From the NCBI GenBank assembly GCA_903861015.1, contig CAIOSL010000007.1:1-6774 (forward strand): 6,774 nucleotides of DNA, written 5' to 3'. The position numbers and the translations under genes are program-made. The stretch is from an uncultured bacterium. Lineage in GTDB: Bacteria; Patescibacteriota; Saccharimonadia; Saccharimonadales; Saccharimonadaceae. Numbering within the stretch: the first letter of the stretch is position 1; every line of letters begins with the position of its first letter. The notes below the pieces were generated by a model. It worked only from the letters and a program-made list of their open reading frames with translations. It was not told the DNA's origin and made no database searches. Positions 1-6,697 of this stretch are shown here, in pieces.

Positions 1-192
1 CAGTACTAGCGTATTCGTATCATCATCCCATACATACAACTGATTGCCTGGATTATTAACGGTTGGATCAGATGATTCGGGATTAAGTGACACATTCTTA
101 AATTGGCTGAATCCACCTCCAGAATTAGTCGAATAAACTCGATAATCACCGTTAGATATAAGATTAACGAGCGGCAAGGTATTGGGCTTCAT
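1..192 (-). CDS. GH94 phosphorylase-like module of a split cyclic beta-1,2-glucan synthase (N-terminal part only)
   Basis: The first 64 codons of a gene that runs off the left edge of the window. Translation from ATG at 192-190 gives a segment matching the start of the C-terminal GH94 module of Cgs/NdvB proteins: residues 8-30 include NLISNGDYRV, then STNSGGGFSQF, equivalent to the family pattern LLSNGRYxVMVTNAGGGYSRW, followed by QLYVWDDDTN where the family has xIYLRD. In complete Cgs proteins this module is a beta-1,2-glucan phosphorylase that helps set glucan chain length. Here it is a separate ORF, in a different frame from the upstream synthase and 40 bases after its stop. An in-frame TAA lies eight codons upstream and no other ATG, GTG or TTG lies between, so this ATG is the first possible start. 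The nearest Shine-Dalgarno-like run (AAAGGA, about 15 bases upstream) is too distant to be ideal, so coupling to upstream translation is plausible. Catalytic residues lie outside the window; activity cannot be judged. Confidence 0.8.
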   Translation of the reverse strand, partial: MKPNTLPLVNLISNGDYRVYSTNSGGGFSQFKNVSLNPESSDPTVNNPGNQLYVWDDDTNTLVL

Positions 193-232
193 CTGTCTAG
201 TTATACATCCTTTTTACTAACAAGCGCAAGCA

Positions 233-3200
233 TTATATTCGCTCTGACCCAAGCGCTATGGTCTTAACCGATTGGACTACACTTTGAGCGGCACCTTTTT
301 CGCTCAATATAAAACTAGTAGATTCAATGGCTAAATTGCAATTAAATACATCCCGGATCAAACCACCGTTCAGATAATTAAATATCGAGAGTAGTATGAT
401 GGCTTGATGGTGGACAAACACCACTTCCACTGGCCGCCCTTTAATTTCACCACCAAGTCGATCATTGTAGTCAACCGCCTCATAAAAACCATATTTTCCA
501 TAAGCCCCGTCCCGCCGCAGCCGCCGAAGGTTATCGTAAGCTTTTTTTGGCTCTATCTCTAACGCCATGGCTGAACTATAAGGCGACACCACAAGGCTAT
601 TTTTGACATTAGGCTTTAGTCCTAATAATGGCACGCCGTGCGGTGCATATACATGATCGCCGCTCTCGTTCTTTTGCATACTGCAGCATTCAGAAATCCC
701 CCAAGGAATACCAAGTTGGTTCGAATAATCAATTTGCATACGCACCGCTTGCCGATAAATCTTTAACAAAAACGATCCCTTAATATTGGCTAAAAATATT
801 TGAGAAAACAAATATTCAAACAATGATCCACTCCAAGACATCATCACCAATCGTCCACGATAAGCCGCCAGAGGCCTAGATAGCGCTCGCCAATGATCGA
901 TAGGAACTTGACCAGTAGCGATAGCGATGAAACTAGCAATACGAGTTTCAGACGCAAAAGTATCATAATGATTGGGGTCTAGCTGATTCTTGGACGCACT
1001 ATAACTTATATGAAACAGCTTTTGCTGACGATCATAAAGATAGCTAAAATCCATTGCTTCGTAAAGACGTCGACAGGCACTAGACGTCTCTTGAGACAAC
1101 CGAATATGCTTGTCGATCATAACGAGCGAGCTTAAAAGTATTTTTTTGTTATAATTGCTTAATTTTCCAGCAAGCCGTATTTGTACCCCGGCTCGTAATT
1201 CGTTCAATGTTAGGGCCGCGTCAAGATCGCTCCACTTTCTAAAATTACCTTTTTTAACCCAAGGATAAAAACCCTCCAACTCTTGAAGTTTATTCTGTAA
1301 AATGTCCAATAACTTAGCCCGCCAATAGGCCGACTCGCCACTTAACGAGGCCGCGTCATTCAATATATCTAACCTGATTATCCCTAGCCCTTGATAAAAG
1401 TCAGCGACACTTTGACCGTTCTTGAACCTAGACGATACATCATTGATATTCTGTAGTAAATCTTGACCACGAACATTAAGCCCATCATCAAGTGCACCGT
1501 AAGCTAAATAAACTGCCGCCCGGATCGTATCCCAAAAACTATCTGAACATATCCTAAAATCACCAAAAGATCTTAAAGAGCCCTCGGCTGTTATTAGTGA
1601 AGCCGCTAAATTACCACTATCCACAGTGGATACGTCTTTGGGGTTCAGTACCGCCAGCGTATTAATATCATACCAATTAAAGAAATGTCCTCTGACCTTT
1701 TTCATACGCCCCATAGTTACCAGTAATCCGTTCAGCCGAGTAAAATATTGTTCGGTAGATATATAATTTGAACGACTAGCGACGTCGAGTGCTGTAATGT
1801 ACAGGCCGATGTTGGTTGCCGACGTCAGCCTCGATACTACATGTTTACTGTCCGGCTCCCACTTGTCCGACGGTAAATAATTAGTATCTTTGGTTACAAA
1901 ATCATCAAAATATCGCCACGTGTTCAATGCGACCATACCAAACCACTCGGGATCGATCAGGCTTTTTGACATGACAGAGGTAGTCTTTTGAAGAGAAAAT
2001 ACCGTTGCCCAAATTGGGGTAAGTGCGGCTACCGCAGCCCATAACCACATATAAAAACTCGGCTGATTCATAAATACTTTAGACACAACAATAACAAGAA
2101 CCAGCAACTCTAACCCAATAAAGCTATTGATACTAGCCCTAAACGCCGCCCACGAACTTTTTTGATCCACCCTGCGAAAGATTTGCCACTGCAGCAAGTG
2201 CTTTTTAGAAATAAACATTCGATACAAAGTCTTGACAATCGTAATAATGCTCATAACCGCCAAGTGCGATATAAATACGAGTCTGAATGCAATTTGAGTT
2301 ACAGTTATCTTCAATCTGAATAATAAATCGCCAATATCATCGCGCCAAGCTAATGTGATGCGCAGATTAAACAAATTATCCGCCATCGACAATATCAGTT
2401 CGAATAATAATATAACAACCAATACCAGGACAGATACCGCCTCTAGGTCTGGCTTGCCTAGCAAGGCCAAAATGAAAGCCGTAAACACCGCAGGATACAA
2501 AAGGGTACGCAGAATATTCTCAAGTAGTTTAAATCGCGCCAACACACTCAATGGGTTGTCAGATCTTTTGCCAGATTGGTCTTTAACTTTATTAAATATC
2601 CATGGCATATTTTGCCAATCGCCACGTGCCCACCGCAGAAACCGGGTTAAGTACGACGAGTAAGTAACCGGGTCATCCTCAAGAATTTGAATATCCGAAG
2701 CAAAACCAGTTCTCAAGAAAAAACCCTCTACATGGTCATGACTAAGCATCGTATTTTCCGGGATACGTTTATACAAGACTGCGTTAAAGACGTCGACGTC
2801 GTAAATCCCCTTGCCTACATAAAGACTCGCACCAAAAACATCCTGATATAGATTAGCGGCCAGTCCAGAATACGACCCCCAACCCCTATTGCCACTAAAC
2901 GCCAACTCCAGCAACGTAGCAGGAGAATCTTGTTTGCACAGCATCTGCGGCTGGATAAAACCATAGCCGCCATTGACAACATTTTTCGTTTTGTCGATTT
3001 GCGGTCGGTTAAGCGGATGATCGATCGTCGCCACTAAACGCCTAGCGGCTTCTTTTGGTAATATGTCGCCCTGATCGACGGTAATAACATATTTAATTAT
3101 TGCCAAAAATTCAGCATCCACGCCCTCGGTACTAAAGTCGGTCATACCTCCCCTCAATAACTGGTTGAACTCCGAGATCTTACCTCGCTTACGCTCCCAT

Positions 3201-4570
3201 TCAATCAATTCATTCTCATAACTATTCCACTTACGTGATCGAATAAAAACAAAGAATCTTGGCTCGTTATCGTTTGCGTACCGACCGTTCAGCTCTAATA
3301 CGCTCTGTCTTATGAGTTCTAAATTTTCTAACTCCAAAACCGACGGTATATCCGTTTTGCTATGACTATCCTTAAACGCTAGCAGCAGACCGAAATACAA
3401 ATTGGGCGATCGATCATTTAGGTAGTTGCTCTCGAGCTGACGAATTAGCAAACTAGGCTCGTCGACCGATTCGCCAAGCTGAGTAGGAACCACCATCATC
3501 GTCCTAGAGCCGCCCGGTATACCACGCGAGTAGTCCATTTTGTATAACTTCTGTGGCCTTACAAACTTCGCAATTATGTAATTAGCCAAATCCTCGGCCG
3601 CAAAAGCTGTCGGCACTAAAAGTACAAATACATATAGTAGCGTCACACCAATTTGAAGCAACATAAACACCGCGACAGACAACACAATAGATACAACCGT
3701 AGCAAGAAGTAGGACATACAATACCGGAATGTTATTCTTAAAAAAGTCCGAGACGCGTCTTCTTAATGTGTAATGGCACCTTATATCATCCTCGACCAGC
3801 GATCTGCCGCCACGAAACAGAAAGAATCCAACATGACGATTATTAGCATCCCCGGAAGCTAGATATACTATGCGCTTAGCTATTTCAATTTCTGACTTGC
3901 TAGAATTGGTCGATAAATCTTGGACGACATCGCGGTACTCTTTTTTTGTAGCCGAATCCATACCCAAGTACATGCCAGCTGGATCTTTTTCCAGGATATT
4001 ATCGACCAATGATGTTCGTTCGACGAAATCTTGCCAATCAATTTTTCGGTAGTTCATAAAGCTCAGAACTGCATATTCCAAATTACGCTGGTCTTGGTTG
4101 GCAAGCGAGCCAGAAAGTGATTTTTTTAAAGTTAGATTAATTTGATGCTGTAAAACAACTCCAATACAGATCGAAACAAGATCCAGGTCTACGGTTTGTA
4201 AAGCAGTTGTTTTCTGGAACGCAATAACTCTAGTAATTAACGTTTCAATTTGAACATCATAATGAGTGGAGTTTAAATATTCATCTATAAAACCATACAC
4301 GGTACTGAGATCGTGTTTCCTAAGTAATCGCGTATCCTTTGAATCGAAGAGCGCGGCTAGATTCTCAGACCCCTTAACGATCAAACTCGCATAACCGTGC
4401 ACCCATACAACGACAGCATTGTTTTTATAAGCATAAGACTCTGTTAGGGCGCTACCAAAAAAGTTCAGTATATCTAACCTATCGCGCTTGAAGTTTTTTT
4501 GTATATATTTGAGAATCACGAGCATGCCCTTTTCGTGTTTCGCGATATCCAACCTACCAAAGTGTATCAA
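233..4570 (-). CDS. Cyclic beta-1,2-glucan synthase, GT84 plus glycoamylase-like (GH189) domains, without GH94
   Basis: A 1445-residue polytopic membrane protein resembling the first two thirds of Cgs/NdvB, which polymerise UDP-glucose into beta-1,2-glucan and close it into rings. Residues 176-265 match the family N-terminal region (DWQDFVERTSLV, DPAGMYLGMD, RHVGFF). Hydrophobic segments lie near 281-305, 307-325, 690-705, 711-730, 755-780, 818-834 and 838-858. The GT84 domain spans about 345-660: ERKRGK 459-464, VGKGIYDVD 585-593, LSHD 609-612 and RFLRWARGDWQ 643-653. The middle domain follows from about 880: NTWRYFDDFV, TSATNIGLY, STVDSGNLA 981-989, WSGSLFEYL 1246-1254, WGISE 1290-1294, YGFYEA 1360-1365 and VHHQ 1386-1389. 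Glu1294 and Glu1364 are the obvious catalytic candidates (inference). Two GT84 positions differ from the usual pattern: Ala398 for the first Asp, and DQGD 499-502 for DAD. The frame opens at TTG 4570 just after stops, without a Shine-Dalgarno site; ATG codon 16, preceded closely by AAAAGGG, is an alternative start. The N-terminal LDNxxL-type segment of longer homologues appears absent. GH94 is encoded next door. Confidence 0.9.
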   Translation of the reverse strand: MIHFGRLDIAKHEKGMLVILKYIQKNFKRDRLDILNFFGSALTESYAYKNNAVVVWVHGYASLIVKGSENLAALFDSKDTRLLRKHDLSTVYGFIDEYLNSTHYDVQIETLITRVIAFQKTTALQTVDLDLVSICIGVVLQHQINLTLKKSLSGSLANQDQRNLEYAVLSFMNYRKIDWQDFVERTSLVDNILEKDPAGMYLGMDSATKKEYRDVVQDLSTNSSKSEIEIAKRIVYLASGDANNRHVGFFLFRGGRSLVEDDIRCHYTLRRRVSDFFKNNIPVLYVLLLATVVSIVLSVAVFMLLQIGVTLLYVFVLLVPTAFAAEDLANYIIAKFVRPQKLYKMDYSRGIPGGSRTMMVVPTQLGESVDEPSLLIRQLESNYLNDRSPNLYFGLLLAFKDSHSKTDIPSVLELENLELIRQSVLELNGRYANDNEPRFFVFIRSRKWNSYENELIEWERKRGKISEFNQLLRGGMTDFSTEGVDAEFLAIIKYVITVDQGDILPKEAARRLVATIDHPLNRPQIDKTKNVVNGGYGFIQPQMLCKQDSPATLLELAFSGNRGWGSYSGLAANLYQDVFGASLYVGKGIYDVDVFNAVLYKRIPENTMLSHDHVEGFFLRTGFASDIQILEDDPVTYSSYLTRFLRWARGDWQNMPWIFNKVKDQSGKRSDNPLSVLARFKLLENILRTLLYPAVFTAFILALLGKPDLEAVSVLVLVVILLFELILSMADNLFNLRITLAWRDDIGDLLFRLKITVTQIAFRLVFISHLAVMSIITIVKTLYRMFISKKHLLQWQIFRRVDQKSSWAAFRASINSFIGLELLVLVIVVSKVFMNQPSFYMWLWAAVAALTPIWATVFSLQKTTSVMSKSLIDPEWFGMVALNTWRYFDDFVTKDTNYLPSDKWEPDSKHVVSRLTSATNIGLYITALDVASRSNYISTEQYFTRLNGLLVTMGRMKKVRGHFFNWYDINTLAVLNPKDVSTVDSGNLAASLITAEGSLRSFGDFRICSDSFWDTIRAAVYLAYGALDDGLNVRGQDLLQNINDVSSRFKNGQSVADFYQGLGIIRLDILNDAASLSGESAYWRAKLLDILQNKLQELEGFYPWVKKGNFRKWSDLDAALTLNELRAGVQIRLAGKLSNYNKKILLSSLVMIDKHIRLSQETSSACRRLYEAMDFSYLYDRQQKLFHISYSASKNQLDPNHYDTFASETRIASFIAIATGQVPIDHWRALSRPLAAYRGRLVMMSWSGSLFEYLFSQIFLANIKGSFLLKIYRQAVRMQIDYSNQLGIPWGISECCSMQKNESGDHVYAPHGVPLLGLKPNVKNSLVVSPYSSAMALEIEPKKAYDNLRRLRRDGAYGKYGFYEAVDYNDRLGGEIKGRPVEVVFVHHQAIILLSIFNYLNGGLIRDVFNCNLAIESTSFILSEKGAAQSVVQSVKTIALGSERI

Positions 4571-4620
4571 CTTAAAAAGTAGAGTGTATCATCTTCATTG
4601 GCATTAGCATGTAAGATTTC

Positions 4621-4634
4621 TAGGTACGTACATA
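4621..4634. promoter_or_regulatory. Possible operator: imperfect palindrome and direct repeats at the synthase promoter
   Basis: The 14 bases TAGGTACGTACATA form an inverted repeat in which 6 of 7 base pairs match, with the perfect core GTACGTAC at 4624-4631. It lies where the synthase transcript should begin, just downstream of the -10 hexamer. The 8-mer TATGTACG (minus strand) occurs twice, at 4651-4658 and 4627-4634, as direct repeats 24 bases apart that bracket the -10 element. This arrangement would suit a repressor binding site, but no regulator is visible in the window and short palindromes can arise by chance. Confidence 0.3.
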
Positions 4635-4662
4635 TTATAGCACCTAACCCCGTACATAGCTA
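4634..4662 (-). promoter_or_regulatory. Extended -10 promoter for the glucan synthase genes
   Basis: On the minus strand TGC-TATAAT (positions 4642-4634) is a perfect extended -10 element. The 17-base-spaced -35 position (4657-4662, TAGCTA) is poor, which is typical of extended -10 promoters. Transcription would begin near 4627, giving a leader of about 55 bases before TTG 4570. The -35 region overlaps the terminator of typA, so the promoter seems placed to make the synthase genes transcriptionally independent. No terminator is seen between the synthase ORF and the GH94 ORF, so both probably depend on it. Confidence 0.6.
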
Positions 4663-4692
4663 AAAACGACCTCAGTGAGGCCGTTTTTAGCT
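4658..4692 (-). terminator. Intrinsic terminator of typA
   Basis: Fourteen bases after the typA stop codon lies a near-perfect hairpin: arms of 11 bp (AGCTAAAAACG/CGTTTTTAGCT), one mismatch, then CCTC/GAGG around a 3-base loop. Read on the minus strand, the GC-rich core is followed by T5 and preceded by A5, the usual form of a Rho-independent terminator. Because the arms are symmetric it might also act in the opposite direction, but no plus-strand gene ends here. Confidence 0.85.
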
Positions 4693-4705
4693 AACTTCAG
4701 ACCGA

Positions 4706-6529
4706 CTAGTTCTTAGCCGAACGTTTGCGCATACTAGAATCAAGGACGCGTTTGCGTAGGCGCAAGCTCTTTGGAGTTACTTCCAAAAGCTCGTCGTCTT
4801 CGATAAAGTCCAAGCACTGTTCAAGGCTGAGGTCCGTAAATGGTGTCAGCTGAACCGTTCCATCGCTCGATTTTGAACGCATGTTGGTTAATTGCTTTGC
4901 CTTACAGACGTTAATCTCGAGGTCTTCTTGGCGGTTGTATTGACCGACAATCATACCAGCATAAACTTCAACTGATGGTCCGACAAACAAGATACCACGA
5001 GCTTCGGCAGCCTCCAGCGCATATGGCTTGGTTGTGCCAGTTTCAAAAGCGATCAAAACACCGTTACGGGTTTTTTGCAGTTTTGGTCCGATCACATCAT
5101 AGCCATGTGGCAAACTGTTCATAATGACCGTACCTTTGGTGTCAGTCAACAGCAGGTTGCGCAGACCAATAAGAGCGCGAGTTGGCAAAATATAAGCCGT
5201 ACGCGTTGCACCGCTGGCGGTTTGCTCTTGGCGAACCAAGTTGGCGCGGCGCTTGCCCATTTCTTGGCTAACAACACCGACGAATTCCGAGCCAACCTCG
5301 ACTAACAATTCTTCGATTGGTTCTTTTTCGACATTACCGTCCATGATCGTCACAACTTGTGGACGACCAACTTCAAATTCATAACCTTCGCGGCGCAAAG
5401 CTTCGATCAAGACCGAAAGATGCAACTCACCACGACCCGAAACCTTAAAGCCAATGCCGTCTTCTTCGACGCGCAAGCTAACGTTGGTTTCAAGCTCGCG
5501 TCTCAATCGATCACCAATCTGGCGTGAGGTGCTAAATTGACCTTCGCGACCCTTCATTGGGCTGGTGTTTGGTCCCAGATAAATACTAATTGTTGGGGCT
5601 TCGATCTCGATCGTTGGCAATGCCTCTGGATTATTAATATCGGCAATTGTATCGCTAATACGAGCATCGGTTACGCCGGTAACCGCTACAATATCGCCTG
5701 CAATCGCGCTGTCAATCTCTTCACGGGTCAGACCGCGGTAACCAAACAACTTGTCGATTCGGGTATTGGTCTGCTTGCCGTCACGATCAATCAAAGCAAT
5801 CGAAGTGCCTTTTTTGATCGAACCACGGCTGACACGGCCAATCGCGTATTTGCCAAGGAAAGAATCGTATTGCAACGATGTAACCAACATCTGCAAAGTG
5901 CCGTCCAGGTTGGCCTTTGGTACTGGAATATCATTGATAATCGCGTTAAAGATCGGCGTCAGGTCAGCCTCGGCATCAGCATCAGCTGGTAGTTCAGTCC
6001 AGGCTTTGCCGGCACGTCCAACGGCGTAATAGACTGGGTAATGCAACTGACTGTCGTCAACTGCCAGCTCCAAAAACAAGTCCGAAACTTCGTCGATAAC
6101 TTCGTCGATACGGCGTGATGGCTTGTCGATTTTGTTGATAACAACTACGGTTTTTAGCCCGAGTTCTAGTGCCTTTGACAAGACGAACTTAGTCTGTGGC
6201 ATTGGACCCTCTTGGGCGTCAACGATCAACAAAACACCGTCGGCCATATTCAAAGTTCGTTCAACCTCGCCGCTAAAGTCGGCGTGACCTGGTGTGTCAA
6301 CAATGTTAATCTTGTAATCACCATAATAAATCGAAGTTTGTTTGGCAGTAATCGTAATGCCGCGCTCGTGCTCTTGGTCGCCGCTGTCCATAATTAGCGA
6401 CTGACCCATCTCGGCTTGATTAAACCTAAAGGTGTTACTTTGTTTTAGTAAGCCGTCCAACAAGGTTGTCTTGCCGTGGTCGACATGGGCGATAATTGCT
6501 ACGTTTCGTATAAATTTTGGGTCTTGCAT
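4706..6529 (-). CDS. typA: Ribosome-associated translational GTPase TypA/BipA
   Basis: A complete 607-residue protein of the usual TypA/BipA length. This EF-G-like GTPase binds the 70S ribosome and in studied bacteria supports 50S assembly and growth under cold or other stress. The GTPase domain (about 6-200) has every motif: G1 AHVDHGKT 14-21, G2 RGITI 56-60, G3 DTPGH 78-82 with the catalytic-type His82, and G4 NKID 132-135. The beta-barrel domain follows (about 205-300), then the EF-G III-like domain with LGPNTSPMKGREGQF 318-332 and FKVSGRGELHLSVLIEALRREGYEF 361-385, the EF-G V-like domain (EELLVEVGSEFVG from 406), and the TypA-specific C-terminal region ending in EVTPKSLRLRKR 583-594 and a basic tail. 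The start is ATG 6529, giving QDPKFIRNVAIIAHVDHGKT, a normal N-terminus for the family. No Shine-Dalgarno sequence lies at normal distance; GAGGAG is 24 bases upstream behind a hairpin. The gene has its own promoter and terminator, so it appears to be a single-gene transcript. Confidence 0.97.
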   Translation of the reverse strand: MQDPKFIRNVAIIAHVDHGKTTLLDGLLKQSNTFRFNQAEMGQSLIMDSGDQEHERGITITAKQTSIYYGDYKINIVDTPGHADFSGEVERTLNMADGVLLIVDAQEGPMPQTKFVLSKALELGLKTVVVINKIDKPSRRIDEVIDEVSDLFLELAVDDSQLHYPVYYAVGRAGKAWTELPADADAEADLTPIFNAIINDIPVPKANLDGTLQMLVTSLQYDSFLGKYAIGRVSRGSIKKGTSIALIDRDGKQTNTRIDKLFGYRGLTREEIDSAIAGDIVAVTGVTDARISDTIADINNPEALPTIEIEAPTISIYLGPNTSPMKGREGQFSTSRQIGDRLRRELETNVSLRVEEDGIGFKVSGRGELHLSVLIEALRREGYEFEVGRPQVVTIMDGNVEKEPIEELLVEVGSEFVGVVSQEMGKRRANLVRQEQTASGATRTAYILPTRALIGLRNLLLTDTKGTVIMNSLPHGYDVIGPKLQKTRNGVLIAFETGTTKPYALEAAEARGILFVGPSVEVYAGMIVGQYNRQEDLEINVCKAKQLTNMRSKSSDGTVQLTPFTDLSLEQCLDFIEDDELLEVTPKSLRLRKRVLDSSMRKRSAKN

Positions 6530-6559
6530 AAAAAAACATGCCCGATATTCGGGCTCCTC
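6530..6559 (-). promoter_or_regulatory. typA leader: Shine-Dalgarno, hairpin and U7 before the start codon
   Basis: Minus strand, in order: GAGGAG (6559-6554), a 6-bp stem GCCCGA/TCGGGC with loop ATA (6554-6540), ATG, then seven T directly before the typA ATG. Linear spacing from GAGGAG to the start is 24 bases, too long for normal initiation. If the hairpin folds, about 10 bases remain between them, a workable distance. The same hairpin followed three bases later by U7 also resembles a small intrinsic terminator, so attenuation is the other reading. Sequence and pairing are seen directly; either regulatory role is inference. Confidence 0.5.
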
Positions 6560-6577
6560 ATTGGTTATTTAGGTTAG

Positions 6578-6606
6578 ATTATAGCAGAAAAGGCTAATAT
6601 ATTCAA
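6578..6606 (-). promoter_or_regulatory. typA: Sigma70-type promoter of typA
   Basis: On the minus strand TTGAAT (6606-6601, 4 of 6 to TTGACA) is followed after exactly 17 bases by a perfect TATAAT (6583-6578), which is also preceded by TGC, making an extended -10. Transcription should start near 6571, leaving a leader of about 42 bases. The nine bases TGCTATAAT are identical in the promoter of the glucan synthase gene. Confidence 0.75.
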
Positions 6607-6625
6607 GCTTAACGAGATAAATTAT

Positions 6626-6658
6626 AAGAAAAATGGGACTCGGTCGCCTCCAGCGACC
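6626..6658 (-). terminator. Probable terminator of an upstream minus-strand transcript
   Basis: A GC-rich hairpin GGTCGC/GCGACC with a 5-base loop (6642-6658) is followed on the minus strand, after 8 bases, by TTTTTCTT (6633-6626). The offset between stem and T-run is longer than ideal; extra GG/CC pairing around a bulge could close part of it. It lies just upstream of the typA promoter, where it would separate typA from whatever is transcribed from beyond the right edge. It could alternatively be the last stem of a structured RNA that includes 6665-6697. Confidence 0.45.
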
Positions 6659-6664
6659 CCGAAA

Positions 6665-6697
6665 CTTCACGATTGGCAACACAGTTGCCATCGGAAG
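6665..6697 (-). other. Strong bulged stem-loop of unknown role, possible small RNA or 3' UTR element
   Basis: The arms CTTC-A-CGAT-T-GGCAAC and GTTGCC-ATCG-GAAG (plus strand) pair over 14 bp, with two single-base bulges on one side and a 3-base loop ACA. No ORF with recognisable content covers it, and no tRNA, tmRNA, 4.5S or RNase P signature is visible. It is followed in the minus direction by the GC-rich hairpin at 6642-6658 and a T-run, so the two could form the 3' end of a noncoding RNA or of an mRNA entering from the right edge. Orientation is assumed from that T-run. Confidence 0.4.

Noticed and set aside
193..240. A single frameshift breaking one long Cgs gene
   Set aside because: All three minus-strand frames contain stops between the two ORFs, so one insertion or deletion would not join them; a split gene fits better.
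2355..2663. 102-codon plus-strand ORF inside the synthase gene
   Set aside because: It lies antisense to conserved synthase sequence, resembles no family I know and has no promoter or ribosome-binding context. The other plus-strand ORFs within the synthase and typA genes are rejected on the same grounds.
4571..4606. Recoded UGA (as in Gracilibacteria/SR1) extending the synthase upstream
   Set aside because: Two in-frame TGA codons precede TTG 4570, but a TAA lies just above them with no start codon between, and neither complete gene needs UGA read as an amino acid.
6665..6697. Integron attC-like site, because of the bulged hairpin
   Set aside because: The arms do not contain the GTTRRRY/RYYYAAC core pair, and no integrase or cassette is nearby.
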